Shown: positions 9,077 through 18,369, numbered from the stretch's first letter. The stretch: 64,000 bases of DNA from JANNXQ01 sp038238555 (GCA_038238555.1 JBBRXP010000002.1:31990-95989); one strand, 5' to 3'. A program made the numbers and translations. Notes: a model not told the origin generated them from the sequence alone.

Positions 9077-10795
9077 ATGAAATTCATCCTCTTCGCCGGC
9101 CTCGCCGCAGTCACCGCCGCTTCCGCCGCCGATGTGCTCGCGCAGCGCGACTCTCCGCAAGTCATCGAAGCCGATGTGTGCATCTACGGTGGCACTTCGG
9201 GCGGTGTGACGGCGGCGGTGCAGGCGGCACGGATGGGCAGGAAGACCGTGCTCATCGAACCCGGCAAACACCTCGGCGGCATGAGCAGCGGCGGGCTGGG
9301 GATGACCGACAACGGTTCGACTGAGACCATCGGCGGGCTGTCGCGCGAGTTTTACCAGCGCGTGTATCGCTTCTACTCGAAGGCGGAGGCGTGGCAGTTT
9401 CAGAAGCGCGACGACTATCTCGCGTGGCTCCCGAAAATCTGGGGTGTGGACGGCCCGCGCATGGAGGAGATCGAGGCGCAGTTTCTCTTCGAGCCACACG
9501 CGGCGGAGGCGGTCTTCAACGACATGGCGCGCGAGGCCGGCGTGCAGGTCGTCTTAGGCGAGCGGCTCGATTTGAAAAATGGCGTGCGCAAGGACGGCGC
9601 GCGCATCACGCGCATCGCGATGGAGAGCGGGCGCGAGTTCGCCGCAAAGGTGTTCATCGATGCGAGCTACGAGGGCGACCTCATGGCGAAGGCTGGCGTG
9701 AGTTACATCGTAGGCCGCGAACCGAACAGCCTCTACGGCGAAACGCTCAATGGCGCGTTTCCGTTCACGCCCGCTCCGTTCCCGAAGATCAGTCCCTACC
9801 TCGTGCCCGGCGATCCGACCAGCGGCCTGCTGCCGCACGTCGAGCCGCAGCCGCCCGGCCCCAAGGGCTCCGGCGATCATCGCGTGCAGGCTTATAATTT
9901 CCGCGTCTGCCTCACCGACGTGCCGGAGAATCGCGTACCGCTTGCCGAGCCCGCAAACTACAACCCGCTCGATTACGAACTGCTCGCGCGCCATATCGCC
10001 ACGATGAAAAATGTGAAGCCCGGCCCGCGCAAACACGCCGGCATCGGCCTGCGCGGCGGCGGCGGCGACCTCGGCATCGGCTTCGAGTTGGTGCCCAATC
10101 GCAAGACCGACTCGAACAACGGCAGCGAGTTTGGCAGCGACCTCTACGGCCCGAGCTACGGCTGGCCCGAGGCGGATCACGCGGGGCGCGAAAAGATTTT
10201 CGCGGAACACAAGGACTACACGCTCGGGCTGCTCTGGTTTCTCGGTCACGATGAGCGACTGCCCGCCGAAGTGCGCGCCGAGATGCAGCGCTGGGGTTTG
10301 CCGCAGGATGAGTTTGCCGACAGCGGCCACTTCCCGCACCAACTCTACGTGCGCGAGGCGCGGCGCATGGTGGGCGATTACGTCGTCACCGAAAACGACG
10401 CGCGCGGCGCCCGGGTGGCCGAGGATCCAGTCGCGCTCGGCTCCTACCCGCTCGATTCGCACGGCGTCACGCTTTACGTGGACGAGGCCGGGGTGCTGAA
10501 CCGCGAGCGCGGATTTTTCACCGGCATCAAGCCCTTCCCCATCAGCTACCGCGCGTTGCGGCCTCGCCCCGGCGAGTGCGACAACCTGCTCGTGGTGAGC
10601 TGCCTCTCCGCGTCGCACGCCGCCTACGGTTCGGTGCGCATGGAGCCGGTGTTCATGATGCTCGGCCACGCCGCCGGAGCCGCCGCGAGCCTGGCGATCG
10701 AACGCCGCGTGACGGTGCAAAACGTCCCCTACGCGCCATTGCGCGAACGCCTTCTCGCCGACAAACAAATCCTGGAACGCAACGCTCGCCGATGA
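9077..10795 (+). CDS. secreted FAD-dependent oxidoreductase
   Basis: 572 residues. The signal peptide ends ASAADV. Then comes an N-terminal FAD-binding Rossmann motif, VCIYGGTSGGVTAAVQAARM (GGTSGG in place of GxGxxG, as is usual in this family), followed by KHLGGMSSGGLGMTD. A C-terminal NLLVVSCLSASHAAYGSVRMEP and GHAAGAAASLAIE complete the FAD site. It belongs to the PF12831-type oxidoreductases that are abundant in PVC polysaccharide islands; the substrate is probably a sugar or glycoside, but this is inference. Its stop overlaps the ATG of the small frame at 10792 (ATGA). Confidence 0.88.
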   Translation: MKFILFAGLAAVTAASAADVLAQRDSPQVIEADVCIYGGTSGGVTAAVQAARMGRKTVLIEPGKHLGGMSSGGLGMTDNGSTETIGGLSREFYQRVYRFYSKAEAWQFQKRDDYLAWLPKIWGVDGPRMEEIEAQFLFEPHAAEAVFNDMAREAGVQVVLGERLDLKNGVRKDGARITRIAMESGREFAAKVFIDASYEGDLMAKAGVSYIVGREPNSLYGETLNGAFPFTPAPFPKISPYLVPGDPTSGLLPHVEPQPPGPKGSGDHRVQAYNFRVCLTDVPENRVPLAEPANYNPLDYELLARHIATMKNVKPGPRKHAGIGLRGGGGDLGIGFELVPNRKTDSNNGSEFGSDLYGPSYGWPEADHAGREKIFAEHKDYTLGLLWFLGHDERLPAEVRAEMQRWGLPQDEFADSGHFPHQLYVREARRMVGDYVVTENDARGARVAEDPVALGSYPLDSHGVTLYVDEAGVLNRERGFFTGIKPFPISYRALRPRPGECDNLLVVSCLSASHAAYGSVRMEPVFMMLGHAAGAAASLAIERRVTVQNVPYAPLRERLLADKQILERNARR

Positions 10796-10956
10796 AAACT
10801 CGAATCAAAATTTTGCTCCCGCTGCTCGCCGCCTTCGCGGCAGTCACCATCGCTCCCTCAAAATCCGCCGCCCGGAAAAGACCGGCGACGGTTGGGAGCC
10901 GCGTGGAAGTTCGCGGCACCGTTGCATCCGCGATCTCTTCTCATGAAAACACATAA
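10792..10956 (+). CDS. 54-residue remnant with a signal peptide
   Basis: The ATGA overlap with the oxidoreductase gives MKTRIKILLPLLAAFAAVTI, an obvious Sec signal, followed by about 30 low-information residues and a stop inside the next gene's start region. It looks like the 5' end of an exported-protein gene whose body has been lost, with the sequence jumping to the leader of the DUF1549 gene. It could also be a true short lipoprotein-like peptide, but there is no lipobox. Confidence 0.35.
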   Translation: MKTRIKILLPLLAAFAAVTIAPSKSAARKRPATVGSRVEVRGTVASAISSHENT

Positions 10957-11389
10957 CCGAGTTTCCCGGCGTCTTCTTCTGCTCGCGCCCTTTCTCCACG
11001 CACTGGCCGTGACGTGCGCCGCGGAGGATTCGGCACGGCTCGAATACAACCGCGACGTGCGGCCGATCCTTTCGGACAAGTGTTTCAAGTGCCACGGCCC
11101 GGACTCGAAAGCGCGCAAAGCGGAACTGCGCCTCGATCTCCGCGACGCGGCGCTCACGGAGCACGATGGCGGGCGGCCGATCGTTCCGGGCCAGGCGGAC
11201 AAGAGCGAAGTGGTGCGGCGCATTGAGACGGACGATGCGGACGACGTGATGCCGCCGAAGAAATCGAATTTGCATTTGGCGAAAAGCGAGATCGCGGCGC
11301 TGCGCCGCTGGATCGCGGAGGGCGCGGAGTATCAGCCGCATTGGTCGCTAGTGGCACCGAAGGCTGCGCCTTTTCCGGAAGTGAAATGA
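10943..11389 (+). CDS. planctomycete-type cytochrome c domain, N-terminal part of a DUF1549/DUF1553 protein split by a stop codon
   Basis: 148 residues from ATG 10943 (MKTHNRVSRRLLLLAPF..., Sec signal). The mature part is the PVC cytochrome domain: YNRDVRPILSDKCFKCHGPD with heme site CFKCH, then KAELRLDLRDAAL, VVRRIETDDADDVMPPKKS, LRRWIAEGAEYQPHWSLV. Such domains are normally the N-terminus of one long DUF1549-DUF1553 protein. Here TGA at 11387-11389 interrupts the frame, and two codons later the same frame continues DWVRNEIDRFVLARLE, the standard continuation. So this is a nonsense-mutated or mis-sequenced gene; 10943-14095 read through would give about 1050 residues. Confidence 0.85.
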   Translation: MKTHNRVSRRLLLLAPFLHALAVTCAAEDSARLEYNRDVRPILSDKCFKCHGPDSKARKAELRLDLRDAALTEHDGGRPIVPGQADKSEVVRRIETDDADDVMPPKKSNLHLAKSEIAALRRWIAEGAEYQPHWSLVAPKAAPFPEVK

Positions 11390-11398
11390 CTGGATTGG

Positions 11399-14095
11399 GT
11401 GCGCAACGAGATCGACCGTTTCGTGCTCGCGCGGCTGGAGCGCGAACGCCTCACGCCTTCACCCGAAGCCGATCCTGCGACGCTCATCCGCCGCGCCACG
11501 CTTGCGCTCACCGGTCTTCCGCCGACGCCCTCAGAGGTGGATGCTTTCACTCAAGAGTGCCGAAGCGGTTCGTCATTGGAGGCGCTGGCCGACCGCCTGC
11601 TCGCCTCGCCGCGCTTCGGCGAACGCATGGCGCTCGACTGGCTCGACGCGGCGCGTTACGCGGACACCAACGGCTACTACAACGACTCCGAGCGGCAGGC
11701 GTGGCCGTGGCGCGATTGGGTGATCGGCGCCTTCAATGGCAACCTGCCTTTCGATCGCTTCACCATCGAGCAGCTCGCGGGCGATCTGCTGCCGCACGCG
11801 ACGACGGACCAGAAAATCGCGACGGGCTTTAACCGCAATCACATGGTGACGAACGAGACGGGCATCATCGAGGAGGAGTATCGCACCGGCTACGTGATGG
11901 ATCGCGTGGACACGACGGCGACGGTGTGGATGGGGCTCACGCTGGCCTGCGCGCGCTGCCACGATCACAAATACGATCCGCTCACGCAGCGCGACTACTA
12001 CCAGGTCTTCGCCGCCTTTAATAACATTCAGGAAACCGGACTGGTGAAGGATGTCGCACCGCTAAGTCCCGCGCCGACCATCGCGTTGCCGACGGCGGCG
12101 CAGGAGAAGGATTTGGTGAAACTGGGAGCCGAGCGCAGGAAGACCGAGGCGAAGCTCAAGACCTTCAAGCCCGCGCTGGAAACGGAAATGACTGCGTGGG
12201 AAACGACCGCGCTCGATGCGCTGCCACCCGCGCCAACGCAGGGCAGCCTCGTGCATTTCGATTTCGACGCGGACGGCGCGGACCACGGGCCGAAGCCGGT
12301 CGAGGCGACGACCAGCGGCAAGCTGGTCTTCGACGCCGGAGTCAAAGGCAAGTCCGTGGCGTTCGACGCGACGCAATACATCGAGTTCGCCGAGCCGCAG
12401 CCGCTCGAACGCGACCGCCCGTTCACCTTCGCCGTGTGGATCATGCCCAACGCAGCGCCGCAGGGTTGCGTGGCCTCGAAGATGAACTCTGACGCGGACG
12501 CGCGCGGCTTTGAGATCCTGTGGTATAAATCGCAGCCGCGCATCAATCTCGCGCATCGCTACGGACACGACGGCATCGAGGTGGTGGCGCAGCAAAAATT
12601 CGGCGGCAAGCAGTGGCATCACCTCGTCGTCACTTATGATGGATCGTCGAAGGCGGCGGGCCTGAAGGTGTATGTGGATGGCGCGCTGAATGCGGTGGAT
12701 GTGCGGCGCGACAATCTCTCCGGCTCGGTCGCGTCGGATGAGCCGTGGCGCATCGCGTGGAAAGGCACGGGCATTGGCTTCGACGGCGGCATGGACGAGG
12801 TGCGGCTCTTCGACCGCGCGCTCGCGGCGGAGGAAATCGAGGCGCTTCACTGGCGCGAATTCATCGGCGGCGCGGTCGCCACGCCGCGCGCGGAGCGGAC
12901 GCGCGCGCAGGCCGACAAGCTCGAGTCCTACTACATCGCGCGCCACGCCTCGGAGGAAGTGAAGCGGCTCTCGGAGCAGGCGGCCGCGTTGCGCAGCGAG
13001 GAAGACACGGCGCGCCGCGGAATCCTCTCCGCCTCGGTGATGCAGGAGATGCAGCAACCGCGCGAGACGCACATTCTCACGCGCGGGCAATACGATCAGC
13101 CCGCGGACAAAGTGGAGTTTGGCGTGCCGGCGTCGCTGGGACCGTTGCCGAAGGACGCGCCGCGCAACCGGCTCGGCTTCGCGCAATGGCTCGTCGCGCC
13201 CGAGCATCCGCTCACCGCGCGCGTAGAGGTGAATCGCCTGTGGGAGCAATGCTTCGGCGACGGACTGGTGCGCACGCTCAATGACTTCGGCCTACAAGGC
13301 GAAGCGCCGTCGCATCCCGAATTGCTCGACTGGCTCGCGGTAAAGTTTCGCGAAACCTGGGATGTGAAAGCGCTGCTCAAACTCATCGTCACCAGCGCCA
13401 CGTTCCGCCAGTCGTCGAACTTCACGCCGGCCTTGCTCGCTCGCGATCCCGAGAACCGGCTGCTGGCGCGCGGACCGCGTTATCGCCTGCCGGCGGAAGT
13501 GCTGCGCGATCAGGCGCTCGCGGTCGGCGGACTGCTCGTCGAGAAGATCGGCGGACCGAGCGTGAAGCCGTATCAACCACCCGGCTTGTGGGAAGCGGTG
13601 AGCTACAATGGCGACGCGACCTACGAGGCGGATCACGGCGAGTCGCTGTATCGGCGCGGCCTCTACACGTATTGGAAACGCCAGTCACCGCCACCGGGCA
13701 CGCTGACCTTCGACGGCCCCACGCGCGAGGTCTGCACCGTGCGCCGCGCCCGCACCAACACGCCGCTGCAAGCCCTCGTGCTGCTCAACGACGTGACCTA
13801 TATCGAAGCCGCGCGCGGGCTGGCGACGCGGATGATGCGCGAGGGAAAGGAGAGCATTGCATTCGGCTTCCGCGTGGCGACAGGCCGCGCGCCGAAAAGC
13901 GAGGAAGCCGCCGCGTTGCAAAGCTACTTCGATGAGCAACTCGCCGTCTTCCGCACCAAACCCGAATCGGCGCGCGCGCTTTTGAAAGCCGGCGAATCGC
14001 CCACCGATGCAACACTCGATGCCTGCGAACTCGCCGCCTGGACGATGACCTCAAGCCTACTCCTGAACCTCGACGAGGCGATCACGCAACATTGA
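11399..14095 (+). CDS. DUF1549-LamG-DUF1553 protein, C-terminal part of the split gene
   Basis: 898 residues if started at GTG 11399, but in frame with the cytochrome part across the TGA at 11387. Domains: DUF1549 at about 1-210 (RFGERMALDWLDAARYADTN, GFNRNHMVTNETGIIEEEY, CARCHDHKYDPLTQRDYY), a LamG/concanavalin-like insert at about 290-470 (FTFAVWIMPNAAPQGCVASK, VYVDGALNAVDVRRDN, GGMDEVRLFDRALAAEEI), and DUF1553 at about 575-880 (RVEVNRLWEQCFGDGLVRT, FRQSSNFTPALLARDPENRL, GPSVKPYQPPGLWEAVSYNG, TNTPLQALVLLNDVTYIEAA). It has an extra CxxCH (CARCH). Biochemical function is unknown; always exported and tied to sulfatase and DUF1501 genes. Confidence 0.88.
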   Translation: MRNEIDRFVLARLERERLTPSPEADPATLIRRATLALTGLPPTPSEVDAFTQECRSGSSLEALADRLLASPRFGERMALDWLDAARYADTNGYYNDSERQAWPWRDWVIGAFNGNLPFDRFTIEQLAGDLLPHATTDQKIATGFNRNHMVTNETGIIEEEYRTGYVMDRVDTTATVWMGLTLACARCHDHKYDPLTQRDYYQVFAAFNNIQETGLVKDVAPLSPAPTIALPTAAQEKDLVKLGAERRKTEAKLKTFKPALETEMTAWETTALDALPPAPTQGSLVHFDFDADGADHGPKPVEATTSGKLVFDAGVKGKSVAFDATQYIEFAEPQPLERDRPFTFAVWIMPNAAPQGCVASKMNSDADARGFEILWYKSQPRINLAHRYGHDGIEVVAQQKFGGKQWHHLVVTYDGSSKAAGLKVYVDGALNAVDVRRDNLSGSVASDEPWRIAWKGTGIGFDGGMDEVRLFDRALAAEEIEALHWREFIGGAVATPRAERTRAQADKLESYYIARHASEEVKRLSEQAAALRSEEDTARRGILSASVMQEMQQPRETHILTRGQYDQPADKVEFGVPASLGPLPKDAPRNRLGFAQWLVAPEHPLTARVEVNRLWEQCFGDGLVRTLNDFGLQGEAPSHPELLDWLAVKFRETWDVKALLKLIVTSATFRQSSNFTPALLARDPENRLLARGPRYRLPAEVLRDQALAVGGLLVEKIGGPSVKPYQPPGLWEAVSYNGDATYEADHGESLYRRGLYTYWKRQSPPPGTLTFDGPTREVCTVRRARTNTPLQALVLLNDVTYIEAARGLATRMMREGKESIAFGFRVATGRAPKSEEAAALQSYFDEQLAVFRTKPESARALLKAGESPTDATLDACELAAWTMTSSLLLNLDEAITQH

Positions 14096-14150
14096 TCGGA
14101 CACGACCTGGTAACATCAGATTCCTCACTCTTCCAATCTTCAAAAACGAA

Positions 14151-14984
14151 ATGATCCTCCGCTTGTTATTGGTTCCGCTCGTGACGTTCAGTTTTGCCAT
14201 CAGGGCCGCCGATAAATTCGCGGAAGCCCCCGCGTGCCAGTCCGTCGGTGAACAGCCGGACGGCAGCTTCCTGGTCTCGACCAATCAGGTCGTCACGCCG
14301 GTCGGCAAAGTGGAGCGGATCGAAGGCGCGCGCCCGAAGGATCTCGCGGTCTCGCCCGACGGCGCGACGATCGCGGTGCTGACCACGGCGACGGTGCTGC
14401 TCTATGCGCCGGATGGAAAGTTGAAGGGGAGTGTGAAGCACGCCGCCGGGCCGCTCGGGCTCGCTTGGGGCGCGGATAGTTTGTCGCTCTTTGCCAGCGG
14501 CGGCGGAGGGCAGATTCAGCGCGTGGTCTTCGCGGCGGGCAAATGGAAGACGGGCGGCTCCTTCGCCGCGGTCGATCCGAAGAAAAACGCGCGCGTCTTC
14601 ACCGCCCAGGATGCCTCCGATAGCGAAGCCAATCCGGCGAAAAAGAAGCGCGCCAAAGCGGGCGATCCGCAGGCCGCCGGTCTCGCGGTCTCGCGCGATG
14701 GCACGCGGCTCTATGTCGCGCTGGGGATAAGTAACGCAATGAAGGCCGACGAGCGTCCCTACACGCATCTGCCGAACAAGGTTCCCCTGGACGAGATGAA
14801 CCCGCCCGTCGCGGCGCTGAAAGGCGAGCCGAAGCGGCTGGCGCAAGCCTGCGCGAAACTGGACTGGAACGATGTCGATCGCGCTGACTTTGCCATCCTG
14901 GCCCGGGCGGCGTGGGCCGCGCAGCGGCCGGGAGAGCCGTTCCCCTGGGACCGGTTCAATCGTTATCCGAAAGGCAACCGATAA
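14151..14984 (+). CDS. chimeric remnant: YncE-like propeller start joined to the tail of an alkaline-phosphatase-family phosphoesterase
   Basis: 277 residues. Residues 1-195 are a signal peptide and the first blades of a YVTN/YncE-type propeller (RPKDLAVSPDGATIAVL, AAGLAVSRDGTRLYVALGIS). At about residue 196 the text changes abruptly to RPYTHLPNKVPLDEMNPPV...FPWDRFNRYPKGNR, which is the normal last about 80 residues of the bifunctional propeller/phosphoesterase proteins of PVC bacteria (HLPN.VPLDEMNPP...; ILW.AA.... P). The other propeller blades and the whole phosphoesterase catalytic domain are absent, so about 500-600 residues seem lost by an in-frame deletion near 14737-14745. Function is presumably lost. 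Confidence 0.7.
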   Translation: MILRLLLVPLVTFSFAIRAADKFAEAPACQSVGEQPDGSFLVSTNQVVTPVGKVERIEGARPKDLAVSPDGATIAVLTTATVLLYAPDGKLKGSVKHAAGPLGLAWGADSLSLFASGGGGQIQRVVFAAGKWKTGGSFAAVDPKKNARVFTAQDASDSEANPAKKKRAKAGDPQAAGLAVSRDGTRLYVALGISNAMKADERPYTHLPNKVPLDEMNPPVAALKGEPKRLAQACAKLDWNDVDRADFAILARAAWAAQRPGEPFPWDRFNRYPKGNR

Positions 14985-15024
14985 CCCAAGCCTCCACCGC
15001 ACGTCCCATCGTGTAACCCAATCC

Positions 15025-15354
15025 ATGAAGACCATCCGCTATCTCCTCTTCATCTCCCTCGCCCTCGCGGCGCTCGGAGCTTCTGCTGCCGGCAAGCCGA
15101 ACATCCTCCTCATCGTCGCCGACGATCTCGGCTGGCGCGATGTCGCATGGCACGGCGGGCCCTTCCAGACGCCGGCGATGGACCGGCTCGTGCGCGAGGG
15201 CGTGGAGCTCGATCAGCATTACGTCCAGCCGGTCTGCACGCCGACGCGCACGGCGCTGATGAGCGGGCGCTATCCGAGCCGCTTCGGACCGCAGGCGCTC
15301 GCGCCCAGCAATCTGCGCGCGATGCCGCTCGGCACGGACACGGCTGGGACGTGA
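15025..15354 (+). pseudogene. sulfatase, N-terminal fragment
   Basis: 109 residues from ATG 15025: a signal (MKTIRYLLFISLALAALGAS), then NILLIVADDLGWRDVAW with the metal Asp pair, C71-T-P-T-R formylglycine site, and ALMSGRYPSRFG. After LRAMPLGTDT, where a sulfatase would continue with the GKWHLG region, the frame runs into a stop at 15354. The DNA there is already the 3' part of a different gene (DUF1553) in another frame. So a deletion joins the two, with the junction near 15340-15345. About three quarters of the enzyme is missing. Confidence 0.8.
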
Positions 15355-16091
15355 AGCACATGGTAAAGCTCATGGTCATGAGCGCGACCTACCGGCAGAG
15401 CAGCAGCCTGCGCCCGGAATTGCGCGACGCGGACCCGGCCAATCGCCTGCTCGCCTCGCAAAATCCGCGGCGGTTCGACGCTGAATTCGTGCGCGAAAAC
15501 GCGCTCTTCATCGCCGGCGCGCTCGATCTCGCAGCCATCGGCGGCCCGAGCGTGAAGCCTTACCAGCCGGAGGGCTACTACGACGCGCTGCAATTTCCCG
15601 TGCGCGATTATTTCTCGAGCACCGGCGCCGAGCAGCGGCGGCGCGGCGTTTACATGCACTGGCAGCGCTCGTTCCTGCACCCGATGCTCGCGGCTTTCCA
15701 CGCGCCCGCACGCGACGAATGCGCCGCGCAGCGCGTGGTGAGCAACACGCCGCAGCAGGCGCTCACGCTCTTGAACGACCCGACTTTCGTGGAAGCCGCG
15801 CGCCTCTTCGCCGCGCGCCTGCTCGCTCAGAAAGATGCGGGCGACGACGAGCGCATCCGCCGCGCGTTCCGATTCGCACTCGCCCGCGAGCCTCGGGAAA
15901 AAGAAACGGCGTCGCTGGAAAAATTTCTCGCGGAGCAGCGCGCGCAATTCTCCTCCACTCCCGCCGAAGCTGCGAAGCTGCTGAAGACCGGCCAGTCGCC
16001 GCCGCCCGCGCGCGATCCCGCCGAGCTCGCCGCGTGGACGAGCCTCTGCCGCGTGGTGCTCAATGCGCAGGAAACGATCACGCGATACTGA
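15342..16091 (+). pseudogene. DUF1553 domain, C-terminal fragment
   Basis: From 15342 the +3 frame reads GWDVKHMVKLMVMSATYRQS, then RDADPANRLLASQNPRRFDA, GPSVKPYQPEGYYDALQFP, RGVYMHWQRSFLHPMLAAFH, VVSNTPQQALTLLNDPTFVE and LCRVVLNAQETITRY. This is the complete last about 250 residues of a DUF1549/DUF1553 protein, ending at a normal stop. The cytochrome, DUF1549 and first part of DUF1553 are gone; upstream is the sulfatase start. There is no start codon of its own that makes sense. It is a second DUF1553 gene, distinct from the one at 11399-14095. Confidence 0.8.
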
Positions 16092-16157
16092 TGCGCGGCC
16101 GCGAGTTCCGAGTGGACTAAGTTGACTAAGTCCCGTGGCGAACGCATCCTTGTTTCC

Positions 16158-16400
16158 ATGAAAACGATCACCACTCACGAAGCCAAGACCCACCTCTCGC
16201 GTTATCTCGCCGAAGTCGAGAAAGGCCGGGAGTTCATCATTGCGCGGGGCAAAGCCCCAGTGGCGATGCTGGTGCCGGTGAAGCCCCCGAAAAAAAGGCC
16301 GCGGCCGAAAGTGGGCGAGACACTCGATCCGCCGTTTAAAATTCCGGACTCGGCGTTTGCGCCACTTACCGATGAGGAACTCAAGGAATGGGGACTATGA
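16158..16400 (+). CDS. Phd/YefM-family antitoxin
   Basis: 80 residues. MKTITTHEAKTHLSRYLAEV is the classic Phd/YefM N-terminal DNA-binding fold (T.EAK..LS.YL..VE.G), followed by FIIARGKAPVAMLVPVKPP. The C-terminal toxin-binding tail is Pro/Lys-rich and ends LTDEELKEWGL. The ATG at 16158 is preferred over an upstream one because it begins the conserved motif. The stop overlaps the PIN toxin start (ATGA at 16397), so they are translated as a pair. Autoregulation is usual for the family. Confidence 0.88.
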   Translation: MKTITTHEAKTHLSRYLAEVEKGREFIIARGKAPVAMLVPVKPPKKRPRPKVGETLDPPFKIPDSAFAPLTDEELKEWGL

Positions 16401-16783
16401 ACCTGTTGCTCGACACGTGTGCTTTCCTCTGGCTCGCCCTCCCTCAGGGCAAACTATCCGGCGAGGCCACGCGTCAGATCAACGCTCCCACGTCCACCTT
16501 GTTTTTCAGCGACGTGAGCGTCTGGGAGATCACTTTGAAAAACTCTTCCGGCAAGCTGCCCCTCCCGGATTCGCCCCGGAAATGGATTCCGCGGCGGCTC
16601 AAGTTTTTTCAGATCCAATCGCTCAGACTTGAGCACGATGCCATCTACCGCAGCGGCGAACTGCCGCGCTTTCACCTCGATCCGTTCGATCGGCTGCTCG
16701 CCGCGCAGGCCATTGAAATGGGCATGACCATGCTTTCACCGGACGAGCCGCTTTCGCGACTCGGCGCGTCGCGGATTTGGTGA
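16397..16783 (+). CDS. PIN-domain toxin (VapC-like RNase)
   Basis: 128 residues from the ATG that overlaps the antitoxin stop. MNLLLDTCAFLWLA carries the first catalytic Asp. FFSDVSVWEITLK holds the conserved Glu, and LDPFDRLLAAQAIEMGMTML the second Asp cluster (DPFDRLLA.QA is diagnostic of this PIN subgroup). It ends LSRLGASRIW. It would cleave RNA in the cytoplasm when released from the Phd-like partner. Intact, although flanked by broken catabolic genes. Confidence 0.88.
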   Translation: MNLLLDTCAFLWLALPQGKLSGEATRQINAPTSTLFFSDVSVWEITLKNSSGKLPLPDSPRKWIPRRLKFFQIQSLRLEHDAIYRSGELPRFHLDPFDRLLAAQAIEMGMTMLSPDEPLSRLGASRIW

Positions 16784-16899
16784 CATGGAAGGCCGCGTCA
16801 TAGTAGTGGAGCCGGATTCCCGTGACCCAGCCGATGGGGCGAATGTTGACCTTATTTGATCTCCCGCTGGGTTGAAGCCGTGAACACTATCTTCACCAA

Positions 16900-18369
16900 A
16901 TGAAACCCACTCCGTTCACCCGCCGCGCATTTGTCACACGTTCCTCCAGCGCTCTCGCCGGCGCTGTCATCGCCGCGAATTTCGTCCAGGCGGCGGAGAA
17001 GCAGGGGCCGCATCAGGCGATGGGCACGCGCGCGGGCGAAGTGACGGATACCACTGCCATCGTGTGGACGCGGCTCACGCAGCAAGCGACGCGAAACAAT
17101 GGCGGGCTGCTCATTCCCGGCCACGTGAAGGAAAAAAAGAGAAGGCTGGAAGGGGCGGCTGAAATCCCGGTGCCGGTCGACCAACTCGAAGGCGCGTGCC
17201 CCGGCGCGCCGGGCCGCGTGCAAGTGCGCTACGGCACGCGCGAGGATTTGAGCGATGCGACGACGACGGCGCCGGTCGCGGTGTCGGAGGCGAATGATTT
17301 CATCCATCAGTTCAAGCTCACGGGGCTCACGCCGGGGACGCTCTATCATTACGTGAGCAAGCTCGCGGGGCCGGACGACGCCGTTTTTTTCCGCGGGAAA
17401 TTCCAGACCGCGCCCGCCGCGGCCGCGCCCGGCAATTTGCGCTTCTGCGTGATGACCTGCCAGGGCTACCCCGACCGCGGGCATCCCGACGGGCATCCCA
17501 TTTATCCCGCGATGCTGGCGCTCGATCCGCACTTCACGTGTCTCACCGGCGACCTCGTTTATTACGACAACGACGAGCCGCGCGCAGTCACCTCGCGGCT
17601 CGCGCGCTATCATTGGGAGCGGATGTTCAGCCTGCCGCGGCTCGTGGAATTCAATCGCGCGCACTCGACTTACTGGCTCAAGGACGATCACGACACGCTC
17701 AACAACGACTCGTGGCCCGGCGCGAAGATGGGCGAGTTTACCTTCGCCGAAGGTCAGAAAATTTTCCGCCAGCAAGCGCCCATGCACGACGGCCCGAGCT
17801 ATCGCACTTTCCGCTGGGGCCGTGACCTGCAGGTGTGGCTCACCGAGGGGCGCGATTTCCGTTCGCCAAACAAGATGCCCGACGGCCCGGACAAAACGAT
17901 CTGGGGCGCGGAGCAGAAGGCGTGGTTCCAGCGCACGGTGAAGGCGAGCGACGCGACGTGGAAGGTGCTCGTCTCGCCCACGCCGCTCGTCGGGCCGGAT
18001 CGCGCCACTGGCAAGAACGACAACCATTCCAACGCCGGCTTTGCGCACGAAGGGGACGATCTGCGCGCGTGGATGCGGGCGAATGTGCCGGAGAATTTCT
18101 TCGTCGTGTGCGGCGATCGGCATTGGCAATACCACTCCGTGCATCCCGAGACCGGCCTGCACGAGTTCAGCGTCGGCGCGGCGAGCGACGAGCATGCGGG
18201 CGGCACGCCGGGCCTAAACCCGCGGTATCACAAATTTCATCGCGTGAAGGGCGGGTTCCTCAGCGTCACGCTGCAGCGCGAGAGCGCGCAAAGCCGGATT
18301 CTCTTCGAACATCGCGACGTGCTGGGGACGGTCGTTTATCAATGGCAGCAGACGCGGCGCGCGAGTTAG
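16900..18369 (+). CDS. PhoD-like alkaline phosphatase/phosphodiesterase, Tat-exported
   Basis: 489 residues. FTRRAFVTRSSSALAGAVIA is a twin-arginine signal. An N-terminal Fn3-like PhoD domain follows (MGTRAGEVTDTTAIVWTRL, LTGLTPGTLYHYV). The metallophosphatase core has CQGYPDRGHPDGHPIY, CLTGDLVYYDND (metal Asp and Tyr/Asp pair), YWLKDDHDTLNND, and FFVVCGDRHWQYHS with GDRHWQY as the C-terminal metal site. Members hydrolyse phosphodiesters or phosphomonoesters in the periplasm with Ca and Fe. It sits 3 bases ahead of the broken sulfatase at 18373, so it is probably in the same transcript. Confidence 0.9.
   Translation: MKPTPFTRRAFVTRSSSALAGAVIAANFVQAAEKQGPHQAMGTRAGEVTDTTAIVWTRLTQQATRNNGGLLIPGHVKEKKRRLEGAAEIPVPVDQLEGACPGAPGRVQVRYGTREDLSDATTTAPVAVSEANDFIHQFKLTGLTPGTLYHYVSKLAGPDDAVFFRGKFQTAPAAAAPGNLRFCVMTCQGYPDRGHPDGHPIYPAMLALDPHFTCLTGDLVYYDNDEPRAVTSRLARYHWERMFSLPRLVEFNRAHSTYWLKDDHDTLNNDSWPGAKMGEFTFAEGQKIFRQQAPMHDGPSYRTFRWGRDLQVWLTEGRDFRSPNKMPDGPDKTIWGAEQKAWFQRTVKASDATWKVLVSPTPLVGPDRATGKNDNHSNAGFAHEGDDLRAWMRANVPENFFVVCGDRHWQYHSVHPETGLHEFSVGAASDEHAGGTPGLNPRYHKFHRVKGGFLSVTLQRESAQSRILFEHRDVLGTVVYQWQQTRRAS

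Noticed and set aside
11387..11389. TGA read as selenocysteine or as a reassigned codon
   Set aside because: No stem-loop of SECIS type was evident downstream, no family Cys occurs at this position, and other genes in the window stop at TGA.
16784..16899. Promoter or operator between the PIN toxin and the PhoD gene
   Set aside because: No convincing -35/-10 pair or palindrome could be picked out in this GC-rich gap.
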